DNA of 64,000 nucleotides from Oceanobacillus manasiensis (GCF_000724085.1 NZ_CCDL010000004.1:1-64000), one strand, 5' to 3'; counted from the stretch's first letter, positions 26,014 to 34,202 are shown. Notes: generated by a model from the letters alone, not told the origin. Numbers and translations: made by a program.

Positions 26014-26024
26014 AAGTATAACAG
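26002..26024. promoter_or_regulatory. Probable operator of the first GntR regulator
   Basis: CTGTTATA (26002-26009) and TATAACAG (26017-26024) form a perfect 8-bp inverted repeat with a 7-base spacer. The site covers the -10 and start region, so a bound regulator would block transcription. Confidence 0.7.
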
Positions 26025-26055
26025 TTAGAACATGAAAGAAAGAGAGCGTGATGTC

Positions 26056-26457
26056 ATGTTTATTCACCTTGATTTTGAATCAGAAGAACCTATTTACACA
26101 CAATTAATCCACCAAATTATTGAAGGCATTGCGAAGAAAGAACTTTTGCCTGGCGATCCTCTCCCTTCTGTAAGAGCAATGGCAGCAGATATTGGAATTA
26201 ACCTCCATACAGTTAATAAAGCGTATCAACATCTAAAACAAGAAGGGTTTATCCTTATTCATCGACAAAAAGGGGTAGTTATTCATCCCGAAGGTGTCTC
26301 AAAAGCAGATGCAACTTATATGGAAAAAGTGAAGAGAAAGTTGCGGCCTTTTATTGCGGAATCCATTTGTAGACAGGTTTCCGAGGAAGACTTCTTAAAG
26401 CAATGCCAGGAACTATTTAGTGAATTTAAAAAAGACAAAGAAGGTGATGCAAAATGA
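26056..26457 (+). CDS. GntR family regulator, YhcF/YtrA type
   Basis: A 133-residue short GntR regulator: an N-terminal winged helix (EEPIYTQLIHQIIEGIAKKE, LPGDPLPSVRAMAADIGIN, TVNKAYQHLKQEGF) and a brief helical C-terminus with no large effector domain. This subfamily usually represses a linked ABC transporter operon. Family proteins begin near MFIHLDFESEEP, so ATG 26056 is preferred over ATG 26032, which would lie only about 12 bases from the inferred transcript start. It overlaps the next gene by ATGA, and an inverted repeat lies on its promoter. Confidence 0.87.
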   Translation: MFIHLDFESEEPIYTQLIHQIIEGIAKKELLPGDPLPSVRAMAADIGINLHTVNKAYQHLKQEGFILIHRQKGVVIHPEGVSKADATYMEKVKRKLRPFIAESICRQVSEEDFLKQCQELFSEFKKDKEGDAK

Positions 26458-27557
26458 CACTAAGTTTACTATTATTCTTTTTCATCCTTGCTCCTTCATT
26501 TCTAATCATGATTTGCATTCCATATTTAACGAGAAAAACAGAGAGCTTTGGTGTGTCTATTCCAGAGGAAATCTTCCATTCGACCGAAATGAAGCATCTT
26601 CGTAAAAAGTATGCTGTAGCTGTTGGGTTGGTTAGTCTGGTTGTAACAATATTGTTTATTTGGTTCGGACTCAAAAGCAATAGCGATACTATGCTTAGCA
26701 TATTACTCAGCTCCATAATTGTCGGCTATATCATAATCAGTTTTTTCATATATTTGTATTTTCACCGGCAAGTTAAGCAGCGAAAAGCAAAAGAAGGATG
26801 GGTTAAAAATAAAAATCAACAACTTTCAATTGACCTGGGTTTTCGCAGACAAAAGCTTGCATTTAGCAATCTATGGTTTATTCCTTCTTTTATTATCGCT
26901 TTTATTACTGCTGTCTTATCTTTCATTTATTACGACACGCTGCCTGACACGATCCCAATACAGTATGACTTTTCCGGTAATATAACGAACACGGCAGATA
27001 CTTCTTATAGAGTCATCTTGTTGATGCCGATCATGCAATTATTCCATGCTTGTCTCTTTTTATTTATTAATACAATCATTACCAAGGCAAAACAACAAAT
27101 TGATGTGGATACCCCCCAGGTTTCTGCAGAACAAAATCGAGTTTTCAGAAGAAGATGGTCTGGATTCATCGTGATAACGAGTTATGGTTTAACGCTTTTA
27201 TTTTCTTTTATCCAATATTCCTTTTACCAACCAGTGGAACAAGATTTCTTAGTTAGTGTTCCTCTCGTCTTTTCTGGAGTAATTATCATTGCTGCACTTA
27301 TTCTTTCTATCACAACCGGTCAGGGTGGCAGTCGTGTCAGAAAAGAAGTCGCAAATAACAGTAGCTACGTGGATAGAGATGATGATCGATATTGGAAGCT
27401 TGGCCAATTTTATTTTAATAAAAATGATCCTGCCTTATTCCTTGAAAAGCGATTTGGCATTGGCTGGACAGTAAATATGGCACGGCCTTTATCTTGGATC
27501 ATGTTACTTGGGATTATCCTTTTAGCTATAGGTGTTCCATTATTATTAACAAAGTAA
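26454..27557 (+). CDS. DUF1648/DUF5808 multi-spanning membrane protein
   Basis: A 367-residue membrane protein with about eight hydrophobic segments: an N-terminal one, a pair at 63-105, then the DUF1648 helix pair around 145-205 with the signature LPDTIPIQYDFSGN, further helices to 290, and a DUF5808-like segment DDDRYWKLGQFYFNKND followed by a last helix. Such proteins often accompany GntR regulators (SdpI/SdpR-like settings), suggesting a signalling or immunity role, which is inference. The start overlaps the regulator stop by ATGA. Confidence 0.82.
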   Translation: MTLSLLLFFFILAPSFLIMICIPYLTRKTESFGVSIPEEIFHSTEMKHLRKKYAVAVGLVSLVVTILFIWFGLKSNSDTMLSILLSSIIVGYIIISFFIYLYFHRQVKQRKAKEGWVKNKNQQLSIDLGFRRQKLAFSNLWFIPSFIIAFITAVLSFIYYDTLPDTIPIQYDFSGNITNTADTSYRVILLMPIMQLFHACLFLFINTIITKAKQQIDVDTPQVSAEQNRVFRRRWSGFIVITSYGLTLLFSFIQYSFYQPVEQDFLVSVPLVFSGVIIIAALILSITTGQGGSRVRKEVANNSSYVDRDDDRYWKLGQFYFNKNDPALFLEKRFGIGWTVNMARPLSWIMLLGIILLAIGVPLLLTK

Positions 27558-27575
27558 AAAAAGGAGGGATTTATC

Positions 27576-27779
27576 TTGAATGATTTATTTCAAAATATTA
27601 ACTGGTTAATCCTCGCCCCGTTCCTCGTTATCCAAGCTGTACTGATGGTGATCGCACTTATTGATTTAATTAAAGCAGATGATGTTAAGGGGCCAAAAGG
27701 CATGTGGTTTTTCATTGTCATTGTGCTCAATACTATTGGACCGATCGCCTATTTTATATTTGGAAGGAGAAATGACTAG
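27576..27779 (+). CDS. PLDc_N domain membrane protein (YxlE-like)
   Basis: A 67-residue protein with two membrane helices (about 9-33 and 43-62) and the PLDc_N pattern GPKGMWFFIVIVLNTIGPIA ending in FGRR. It is like B. subtilis YxlE, which also precedes an ABC ATPase and permease (YxlF, YxlG) and belongs to the membrane proteins that restrain SigY. No sigma factor is present here. The start is TTG 27576, fixed by AAGGAGG 8 bases upstream. Confidence 0.85.
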   Translation: MNDLFQNINWLILAPFLVIQAVLMVIALIDLIKADDVKGPKGMWFFIVIVLNTIGPIAYFIFGRRND

Positions 27780-27780
27780 G

Positions 27781-28695
27781 ATGGGGACACTAACCGTTAA
27801 CCATGTTACGAAAAAGTATGGAACCCATACTGCTGTTCATGACGTAAGCTTTTCGTTGTCGGAAGGTAAATGCATCGCTTTAATAGGTCCTAATGGAGCA
27901 GGTAAGACAACTACTTTGCGAATTCTTTCAGGCCTTCTCTCCCCTACAGAGGGAGCCGTAACATTTGATAATATCATGAACAAAGTAGACTTCAGGAAGC
28001 ATATTGGATACCTACCTCAATACCCTGTTTTCTATAATTGGATGACAGGTCGTGAATTCCTAATTTATAGCGGAAAACTATCTTTTCTATCTAAAAAGGA
28101 AGCGATCGAAGCTGCGGATATGATGGCTAAAAAAGTTGGCATAGAAGAAGCGAAGAATAAACGAATTAGTGGTTATTCTGGAGGGATGAAGCAAAGACTT
28201 GGCCTCGCACAGGCAATGTTGCATCAACCAAAGGTCCTTATTCTTGATGAGCCAGTATCTTCTCTTGATCCAATTGGGAGAAGGGATGTACTAAAGTTAA
28301 TGGAAGAGTTAAAACAGAGTATGACCATTCTTTTTTCCACACATATTTTAAGCGATGCGGATGCCATTAGTGACGAAATGCTTCTCCTTCATAAAGGAAA
28401 GCTTGTCGAGTCTGGTACGATGAAGGAACTGAGAACAAAATATCAAGCAGACATTATCGAACTAGAATTTCAGGATGAGTTTGATTCGCAACATTATGGT
28501 GAGGAAATTAGGAAATTACCTTCTGTCACTAATGTGCATATACAGCAAAACTGTCTGTCGATAACGGGAGAAGAAATATATCAACTAAGAAAAATCCTTT
28601 TAGAAAAAGCTAGCGGAGAAAATTGGCCGCTCACAGGATTTTCCTTAAATAAAGCTGCATTAGAAGACATGTTCATGAAGGTGGTGGGACAATGA
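27781..28695 (+). CDS. ABC transporter ATP-binding protein (YxlF-like)
   Basis: A 304-residue ATPase: Walker A GPNGAGKTT, Q loop LPQYPVFYNWMTG, signature YSGGMKQRLGLA, Walker B VLILDEPVSSLDP, switch His FSTHIL, then a C-terminal regulatory extension of about 80 residues. It pairs with the ABC-2 permease that follows (4-base overlap). ATG 27781 is preferred; ATG 27772, three codons upstream, sits only 2 bases after AAGGAGA. The order PLDc_N, ATPase, permease equals yxlE-yxlF-yxlG of B. subtilis. The substrate is unknown. Confidence 0.9.
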   Translation: MGTLTVNHVTKKYGTHTAVHDVSFSLSEGKCIALIGPNGAGKTTTLRILSGLLSPTEGAVTFDNIMNKVDFRKHIGYLPQYPVFYNWMTGREFLIYSGKLSFLSKKEAIEAADMMAKKVGIEEAKNKRISGYSGGMKQRLGLAQAMLHQPKVLILDEPVSSLDPIGRRDVLKLMEELKQSMTILFSTHILSDADAISDEMLLLHKGKLVESGTMKELRTKYQADIIELEFQDEFDSQHYGEEIRKLPSVTNVHIQQNCLSITGEEIYQLRKILLEKASGENWPLTGFSLNKAALEDMFMKVVGQ

Positions 28696-29468
28696 TGCAA
28701 TGGGTTACCATGTTTCAAAAAGAAATGATGGAGAGCTGGCGAAATAAAAAATGGATTTGGGTACCCATCGTATTTATAATCCTTGCCGTTATGGACCCGA
28801 TTTCAACTTATTACCTACCCGAGATCATCCAGGCAGCAGGTGGATTTCCTGATGGAACCGTTATTGAATTGGGTGATTATGCTCCAGCAGAAATTATTAT
28901 GATGAGCCTAAGCCAATACAGTACGTTGGGCGTTTTGTTAATTGCATTTCTATCTATGGGAACCGTTGCGGGTGAAAAATCCTCGGGAGTTTCGGAACTA
29001 ATTCTAGTTAAACCAGTTTCCTATACTAACTATATCACTGCAAAATGGGCTTCGTTATTCGTGCTGATTGGGGGTTCTTCCGCAATTGGGTTATTTGCAG
29101 GGTGGTATTATACGGTCCTTTTATATGGTAACCTGGCATTTACGACTTGGTTGAAAGCGATTCTCTTCTACAGCTTATGGTTGTTACTCGTCATAAGTGT
29201 GGCCATTCTATTTAATAGCTTAGTCACGAAACCTGGTATCGTTGTGTTTTTAACCATATTATCTGTCATGCTCCTAAGTCTGCTAACACAAGTTTTTGGA
29301 CATATACTCACCTGGAGTCCTGTGCACCTGTCTTCCTATATACAAGAGCTATTGTTAACAGGTACGGTTTCTGACAAGTTATTTGGCACGGCTTTTGTAA
29401 CCATAGCCTTGAGTATAATGCTACTAATTCTGTCAGTCTATAGCTTTCAACGTAGTGAGAATAGATAG
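28692..29468 (+). CDS. ABC-2 type transporter permease (YxlG-like)
   Basis: A 258-residue permease with six predicted membrane helices (about 20-40, 72-90, 115-140, 150-172, 178-200, 232-252). The N-terminal QKEMMESWRNKKW is typical of ABC-2 permeases and VAGEKSSGVSELILVKPVS is the conserved coupling region after the second helix. It overlaps the ATPase stop by 4 bases and ends the operon. Confidence 0.88.
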   Translation: MMQWVTMFQKEMMESWRNKKWIWVPIVFIILAVMDPISTYYLPEIIQAAGGFPDGTVIELGDYAPAEIIMMSLSQYSTLGVLLIAFLSMGTVAGEKSSGVSELILVKPVSYTNYITAKWASLFVLIGGSSAIGLFAGWYYTVLLYGNLAFTTWLKAILFYSLWLLLVISVAILFNSLVTKPGIVVFLTILSVMLLSLLTQVFGHILTWSPVHLSSYIQELLLTGTVSDKLFGTAFVTIALSIMLLILSVYSFQRSENR

Positions 29469-29471
29469 ATA

Positions 29472-29523
29472 AAAAAGGGTTGCCCATAAGTTCATTCCTC
29501 GCTTCCGGGCACCCCCTTTTTTA
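29472..29523. terminator. Bidirectional terminator between the two GntR-ABC modules
   Basis: AAAAAAGGGTTGCCC pairs with GGGCACCCCCTTTTTT around a loop of about 22 bases. It is shared by the two converging operons. Confidence 0.8.
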
Positions 29524-29530
29524 TTGAACC

Positions 29531-30220
29531 TTAAATTGTTATGCGTCGTACTAGGAAAAAGGATATGACATACAAAATGATGCTAATTATCGTCAATTGT
29601 ACAAAGAACATCATATCAAAGTTCTCCGCTACTTCTACCATAAAGTCCCATGCCCAGCCTTTTGCAATGGAAAACAGTAAACCTACCAATAAAATGCCTA
29701 ATACAGAACCTGCTCCAGCAAGACCAAAACGATAAAATAATAACCCAAGAAGAAACATTAACGTAAAGAAGAAGAACATAATTGCTGTATCAATCATTAC
29801 CCTTGTATACCAATTATTTTCTATAAATACAGCTAAATGAAGAAACTCAAAATTGTTTAATCCAAAAACCCCGTTCATACCGTTAACAAGCTCTTGAATA
29901 ACCGTTCCAGCAACTGCCTTAAAGAAAGAAAGTAGTAAAAAGAAAAGAGCCAGACCTGCATACAGATTTTTTCTTGTAGCTCCCACCTTAATAGAAAAAG
30001 GGATCATATCTTTAACTGTAATAAAACCAACGATACCGCAGTAGACGTACATAGCCCCTGTTAAGGAAAACGCCATAAAAGCTCCATCTACATTTAAAAG
30101 AAAATAAGAAATAGTTAAGGTTACGACAAGAATGCTCATTAAAATGGTCCAAAAAATTATTAAAGAATAACGTAAATTGGAGGTGAAAAAATATAAAAGT
30201 CCTTGGAGTTGTCTACCCAT
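29531..30220 (-). CDS. ABC transporter permease-like membrane protein
   Basis: A 229-residue protein with six hydrophobic segments (about 17-40, 46-68, 83-105, 140-163, 167-187, 203-225). No named family motif is clear, but its place after a GntR regulator and an ABC ATPase, with 2 bases between genes, makes it the permease of that transporter. AAGGGGGC precedes ATG 30220. The substrate is unknown. Confidence 0.78.
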   Translation of the reverse strand: MGRQLQGLLYFFTSNLRYSLIIFWTILMSILVVTLTISYFLLNVDGAFMAFSLTGAMYVYCGIVGFITVKDMIPFSIKVGATRKNLYAGLALFFLLLSFFKAVAGTVIQELVNGMNGVFGLNNFEFLHLAVFIENNWYTRVMIDTAIMFFFFTLMFLLGLLFYRFGLAGAGSVLGILLVGLLFSIAKGWAWDFMVEVAENFDMMFFVQLTIISIILYVISFFLVRRITI

Positions 30221-30222
30221 TG

Positions 30223-31080
30223 TTATGCCCCCTTCTTTCCTTCGGTTAGATAGATCATCAATTCTTGAATTGGAATACTTTCGACTTGAAGTCCATGTGC
30301 CTTGGCTTCAGATGCATCTCCATATACATATGCAGTCATTACCCCTGCCAGTTTTTTTGTTTCGATTACTTCTTTATTCTGAATAAACGTTTGGACATCC
30401 TCTGCTGACCCAGTCACAGCACAAGTACTGTTTCGTAAATATTCCGCTTCCTCTTGCATGACGAGTGTGCCTTTTTGGATAATTAAAACCTCTTCAAACA
30501 TGAGACTTACCTCATCGATTAGATGCGTGGAAAGGATGATCATCCGTTTATCTGTTTCAAATTCTTCTAACAACAGCTCGTAGAATTTTTTCCTAGCTGC
30601 TGCATCAAGTCCAATATATGGCTCATCAAACACAGTAATGGGTGCTTTGCTTGCAAGCCCAACAATAATACCAAGGGAAGATTCCATCCCTTTAGATAAT
30701 GACTTTACTTTGGCATTTTTGTTTAAATCGTAAAAATCTATTAACTCATCAGCCAACTCTTGATCCCATAGGGGGTAAAAATACGAATAAATTTTGAGGA
30801 CATTTTTGACTTTTAAATCTTTTTTGAAGTTATGCCCCTCTTTAATAAGGCAAACCGTTTCAGTCAATTTCTGATTATCAAACGGTACTTCACCGTTAAT
30901 TAAAATTTCTCCCTTACTTGCCAGGATATTTCCAGCAAGTATATCCATAAACGTTGTTTTACCTGCACCGTTTCTTCCTAAAAGTCCGTATAGCTTTGGA
31001 CCTTCTAATGTGAACGAAATGTTGTTTAGCGCTAAATTATCCTTATATTTCTTCGTCAGATTTTTTACCTCAATTTTCAT
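30223..31080 (-). CDS. ABC transporter ATP-binding protein (YtrB-like)
   Basis: A 285-residue ATPase with Walker A GLLGRNGAGKTT, a signature that is degenerate (LSKGMESSLG instead of LSGGQ), Walker B ITVFDEPYIGLDA and switch His LSTHLIDE, plus a 75-residue C-terminal region. The LSKGM form is common among YtrB-like ATPases. It overlaps the regulator gene by 11 bases. RBS GGGGGAAG lies before ATG 31080. Confidence 0.88.
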   Translation of the reverse strand: MKIEVKNLTKKYKDNLALNNISFTLEGPKLYGLLGRNGAGKTTFMDILAGNILASKGEILINGEVPFDNQKLTETVCLIKEGHNFKKDLKVKNVLKIYSYFYPLWDQELADELIDFYDLNKNAKVKSLSKGMESSLGIIVGLASKAPITVFDEPYIGLDAAARKKFYELLLEEFETDKRMIILSTHLIDEVSLMFEEVLIIQKGTLVMQEEAEYLRNSTCAVTGSAEDVQTFIQNKEVIETKKLAGVMTAYVYGDASEAKAHGLQVESIPIQELMIYLTEGKKGA

Positions 31081-31447
31081 CCATTTCTTCCCCCTTATGA
31101 ATCATCTCAAGTAATTCTTCTTTACTAATTTGCAGTTTAGCTGCTTCTTGTCGCAATGGTTGAATATAATGATCGTAAAATGTCTGCTTGCGCTTTTTAA
31201 TCAAGATATGTTTGGCATTTTCTGTGACAAACATCCCTACACCTCTTCGCTTATAGAGTATTTCTTCCATCACCAACTCATTAATCCCTTTGGCTGCTGT
31301 TGCTGGATTGATCTGGTAATAGGATGCAAATTCATTTGTTGATGGAACCCGTTCTCCAGCTTTTATGGAGTCACTCAAAATAGAGTCTTCCAATTGTTCT
31401 TTTATCTGAAGGAAAATGGGCTTCGTTTCATCTAAGTTATTTTTCAT
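31070..31447 (-). CDS. GntR family regulator, YtrA type
   Basis: A 125-residue short GntR protein with a winged helix (PIFLQIKEQLEDSILS, AGERVPSTNEFASYYQINPATAAKG split over about 10-60) and a C-terminal helical tail rich in Lys/Glu. Expected to repress its own operon. ATG 31447 is chosen because AAGGTGATG lies upstream; the frame open to 31516 runs through the promoter. A 12-bp direct repeat overlaps the -10. Confidence 0.88.
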   Translation of the reverse strand: MKNNLDETKPIFLQIKEQLEDSILSDSIKAGERVPSTNEFASYYQINPATAAKGINELVMEEILYKRRGVGMFVTENAKHILIKKRKQTFYDHYIQPLRQEAAKLQISKEELLEMIHKGEEMDEN

Positions 31448-31477
31448 CTCATCACCTTCGTTATTTGGTTCATTACT

Positions 31478-31516
31478 TATGTAACTAACCATATAACTAA
31501 CGAACAAGAAAGTCAA
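31478..31516 (-). promoter_or_regulatory. Promoter and candidate operator of the YtrA-type operon
   Basis: On the minus strand TTGACT (31511-31516), 17 bases, TATGGT (31488-31493). Two tandem 12-bp copies (31478-31489 and 31490-31501, plus strand TATGTAACTAAC and CATATAACTAAC, 10 of 12 equal) cover the -10, a likely repressor site. Confidence 0.65.
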
Positions 31517-31571
31517 GAGGTATTTGGTGAGTTTTTATTTTTTTGATGGGATTTGGGTGAGGAGGAGATTA

Positions 31572-31866
31572 ACTTTGCGATGCTGTGGTTTCACTTTGGG
31601 GTGCTGACGTTTCACTTTGCCGTGCTGAGTTTGACTTTTGGGCGCTGTGGTTTCACTTTGCGGTGTCGTGGTTTCACTTTGCGTTGCTAACGATTCACTT
31701 TGATGCTCTCTCGATTCACTTTGATGCTCTCTCGATTCACTTTGCCGTGTTGACGATTCACTTTGCGTTGCTGACGATTCGCTTTGCCGTGCTGACGTTT
31801 CACTTTGAAGTATGCTGACGATTCGCTTTGTGGAGATCTCGATTCACTCCACCGCTCGCACCATTC
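31572..31866. repeat. Large 21-bp tandem repeat array (14 units)
   Basis: Fourteen consecutive units, twelve of exactly 21 bases, one of 20 and one of 23. The common core is GATTCACTTTGCNGTGCTGA, and two neighbouring units (31697 and 31718) are identical. Because 21 is seven codons, both strands stay open and encode heptad repeats such as SIHFDAL or KVNRESI, but neither frame has an RBS. It fills the gap between the YtrA-type regulator promoter and the next operon. Confidence 0.88.
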
Positions 31867-31912
31867 ACTCCCCATGCTGAGGACCACGACAAAAGACTGC
31901 CCGCCATTTAAT

Positions 31913-31945
31913 ACAAAAAAACCTGCGCACTCTTAATGCACAGGT
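31913..31945 (-). terminator. Terminator after the ribbon-helix-helix gene
   Basis: On the minus strand ACCTGTGCA and TGCGCAGGT pair (one wobble) around a 7-base loop and are followed by TTTTTTT. Confidence 0.83.
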
Positions 31946-32125
31946 CTAATCTTCTCCTATTTTTTTATCTTCACTTTTTGGTAATCTCCCGGATTTTTTT
32001 GCTGCTTCCCGAAGCAAAAACTCGACGTGGCTATTAACACTGCGAAATTCATCCTTGGCCCATGTTTGCAAGATGTCATAGAGCTTTGGATCAATTCTCA
32101 ATGGAAAGTTCTTCTTCTTAGGCAT
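31946..32125 (-). CDS. Arc-like ribbon-helix-helix DNA-binding protein
   Basis: A 59-residue protein. The N-terminal strand MPKKKNFPLRIDPKLYDILQ and helix VNSHVEFLLREAAKKSG give the Arc/MetJ-type ribbon-helix-helix fold, followed by an acidic tail. AGAGGG precedes ATG 32125. It lies 25 bases behind the SPFH protein gene and both end at the terminator at 31.9 kb, so they form one operon. It may regulate that operon; there is no toxin-like partner. Too short for a standard length cut-off. Confidence 0.85.
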   Translation of the reverse strand: MPKKKNFPLRIDPKLYDILQTWAKDEFRSVNSHVEFLLREAAKKSGRLPKSEDKKIGED

Positions 32126-32150
32126 AGAAACCCTCTTTTACTTAAAAGAT

Positions 32151-32999
32151 TTACTGATATAACGATCCAGTATTGACTACCGGCTGGGTACCATGGTCAG
32201 AAACAATGGATACAAGTAAATTATTTGCCATGGATACGCGTCTTTCATCATCCAATTCCATTCCTCCATCTTTCTCCAGCTGAGAAATAGCATCTTGGAC
32301 CATCCCAACAGCCCCTTCGACAATCTGCTTCCGCGCCGCAATAATGGCACTCGCCTGCTGTCTTTGTAGCATCGCTTGGGCGATTTCTGTGGAATAAGCC
32401 AAGTGGGTAAGCCTTGCTTCGATTACTTCTACCCCAGCTACGGTCAAGCGATCCTGTAATTCTGATGTCAGCTCGGTTGATACTTCCTCTGCATTTCCTC
32501 TTAGTGTAAGTTCGACATCCTTAAATGTATCATAAGGATATTTTGTAGCAACAGCACGAATTGCTGTTTCACTTTGAATTTCTACGAATTGTTCATAGCG
32601 ATCCACATCAAATACTGCCTTTGCAGCATCTGTAACTTTAAATACAATAACCGCCGCGATCTCTATCGGATTTCCATTTACGTCATTAACCTTCAAGCGT
32701 TTACTGTTAAAGTTTCGTACACGTAGGGAAATCATTCTTCTTACAGAAAACGGTACCGTAATGACTATGCCCTCTTTACGGATACTCCCCATATATTTGC
32801 CGAGAAAAATTACTACTGCTGACTGATTCGGTTGTACGAGTGTAATTCCACTTCCTAATGTAACCGCAGCAATAAGACAGATTCCACCGATAATAAATTG
32901 CTGCTCAACAAAGCTAAAGACTGTTCCTGCAAGCAATGCAGCAATTAGAATAATACCTAAAAAACCATTCATCATCCAAGCATTTTTCTCTTTCATCAT
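32151..32999 (-). CDS. SPFH (stomatin/prohibitin) domain membrane protein
   Basis: A 282-residue protein with two N-terminal membrane helices (about 10-28 and 33-52) followed by an SPFH/Band 7 domain: [39 protein letters not shown], then a coiled region [24 protein letters not shown]. Such proteins form oligomeric scaffolds in membrane microdomains. It is of the slipin-like type rather than FloT. Start chosen at ATG 32999 (or the next ATG); the frame is open to GTG 33017. Linked to the small ribbon-helix-helix gene. Confidence 0.87.
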   Translation of the reverse strand: MMKEKNAWMMNGFLGIILIAALLAGTVFSFVEQQFIIGGICLIAAVTLGSGITLVQPNQSAVVIFLGKYMGSIRKEGIVITVPFSVRRMISLRVRNFNSKRLKVNDVNGNPIEIAAVIVFKVTDAAKAVFDVDRYEQFVEIQSETAIRAVATKYPYDTFKDVELTLRGNAEEVSTELTSELQDRLTVAGVEVIEARLTHLAYSTEIAQAMLQRQQASAIIAARKQIVEGAVGMVQDAISQLEKDGGMELDDERRVSMANNLLVSIVSDHGTQPVVNTGSLYQ

Positions 33000-33063
33000 A
33001 AGATACACCATCCCCACTGTTTTGTATCATTATGATATCACTTTTGTATTAAATTGTAAATAA

Positions 33064-33942
33064 CTATCCTGCGCTTTTTCTTATGTTAGAAAGTGGTTCT
33101 CTACTTGGAAGCACTAAATAACTTTCTCCGTCAGACCTAATTTCTAAATCACCAAAAACAGCTGTGGAGTATATATGTGACTTCACTTTGTATAAATTGC
33201 GAATAACACGATCAACAGGATGCCCATAATCATTCTCTATGCTATATGTTAAAATTGCCGTTTCAGGAGATACTGCCTTTAAGAAATCAAGGGAAGAACT
33301 TGTATTGGAACCGTGATGTGCAACCTTTATAATTTCCGCTTTTACATCATACGTTTCTAGAAAGTCTTTTTCTTGTTCCGTTTCTACATCACTCATGAGC
33401 AAAAGGTCGACCTCGTTATATGTTACTTTTAGCGCAATCGATGATTGATTGTTATTCTTAGATTTTCCGTAAGTATTAAGTACGCGTATCGTTAACAGGG
33501 GATCAATTCTAACCAATTCATTTTTCTCAGCCAGTCTTACTGGTATATCATGTTTTATAATCTGCTGAATATATTTTGCGTAAGTTCGAGTTGTATGAAG
33601 TTTGCCTGAATCAAGCACCTGTTTTACTTTTACCTTTTTTAATACTTGTGGTAGACCCCCAATATGGTCAATATCTGGGTGGGTTGTTATTAATAAGTCA
33701 ATGCTATCTATTTCTTTTTCCTTTAAATAGGCGATTATTTTTTTACCTGATCCGGGTGGGCCACCGTCAATCAGGACGTTTTTTCCTGAAGGTGTGTTGA
33801 TTAAAATACTATCCCCTTGTCCAACATCAAGAAAGTGTACCTTTAAAAGCCCTTCTGTTGCTGTGGCCGAGATAGGCAAACAAATAAATAGTAATTGAGC
33901 AGTAATAATTAAAATGGAATTCAATCGTTTAGGACAACGCAT
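33064..33942 (-). CDS. Secreted ComEC/Rec2-like metallo-beta-lactamase-fold hydrolase
   Basis: A 292-residue protein with a signal peptide (residues 1-28, hydrophobic LIITAQLLFICLPIS, cleavage near ATATEG) and a metallo-hydrolase domain: VHFLDVGQGDSILI, metal motif TTHPDIDHIGG, further ligands in LLLMSDVE and KVAHHGSNTSS. It equals the extracellular nuclease-like domain of ComEC without the membrane channel. An extracytoplasmic nuclease or phosphodiesterase role is inferred. GAGGGTG precedes ATG 33942. Confidence 0.88.
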   Translation of the reverse strand: MRCPKRLNSILIITAQLLFICLPISATATEGLLKVHFLDVGQGDSILINTPSGKNVLIDGGPPGSGKKIIAYLKEKEIDSIDLLITTHPDIDHIGGLPQVLKKVKVKQVLDSGKLHTTRTYAKYIQQIIKHDIPVRLAEKNELVRIDPLLTIRVLNTYGKSKNNNQSSIALKVTYNEVDLLLMSDVETEQEKDFLETYDVKAEIIKVAHHGSNTSSSLDFLKAVSPETAILTYSIENDYGHPVDRVIRNLYKVKSHIYSTAVFGDLEIRSDGESYLVLPSREPLSNIRKSAG

Positions 33943-33970
33943 GTAGACACCCTCTGTATTGTAATAGGGT

Positions 33971-34137
33971 TAGTTTTCAACAATTGGGAAGTATTTATCC
34001 CGGTCCAAAGGTCCGTAATACTTCCACTTCAAAACATGAAGTGAAACAGTAATAAGTGGAAGTAAACGAACGTTCAACTAACAATCAATGGTGGATATTA
34101 AAAATCCCACTTATTGAAGTTTCATTTTATGAGTGGA
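33971..34137 (+). repeat. Dispersed structured repeat, copy 2
   Basis: Begins near TTTATCCCGGTCC. It contains ACTTCCACTT, CATGAAGTGAAAC and AAGTGGAAGT (outer stem), then GTTCAACTAACAATCAATGG, a hairpin, and TTGAAGTTTCATTTTA. It aligns along its whole length with copy 3 (47.95-48.11 kb) and in the right half with copy 1. It lies between the ComEC-like gene start and the clpE terminator, in a 298-base gap without genes. Confidence 0.75.
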
Positions 34138-34202
34138 ACAAGATGGGGAAAGGTCGGACTCCATTCAATGGCCTTCCATTTTATGTAATTAAGAATTCTA
34201 AA

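Noticed and set aside
25811-26035. 74-residue plus-strand ORF ahead of the GntR gene
   Set aside because: It runs through the promoter and operator and has no RBS or recognisable protein features.
31585-31818. Heptapeptide-repeat proteins on both strands of the array
   Set aside because: No RBS on either strand; openness follows from the 21-bp period.
31572-31866. CRISPR-like array
   Set aside because: Units are contiguous 21-mers without unique spacers, repeats are degenerate, and no cas genes are present.
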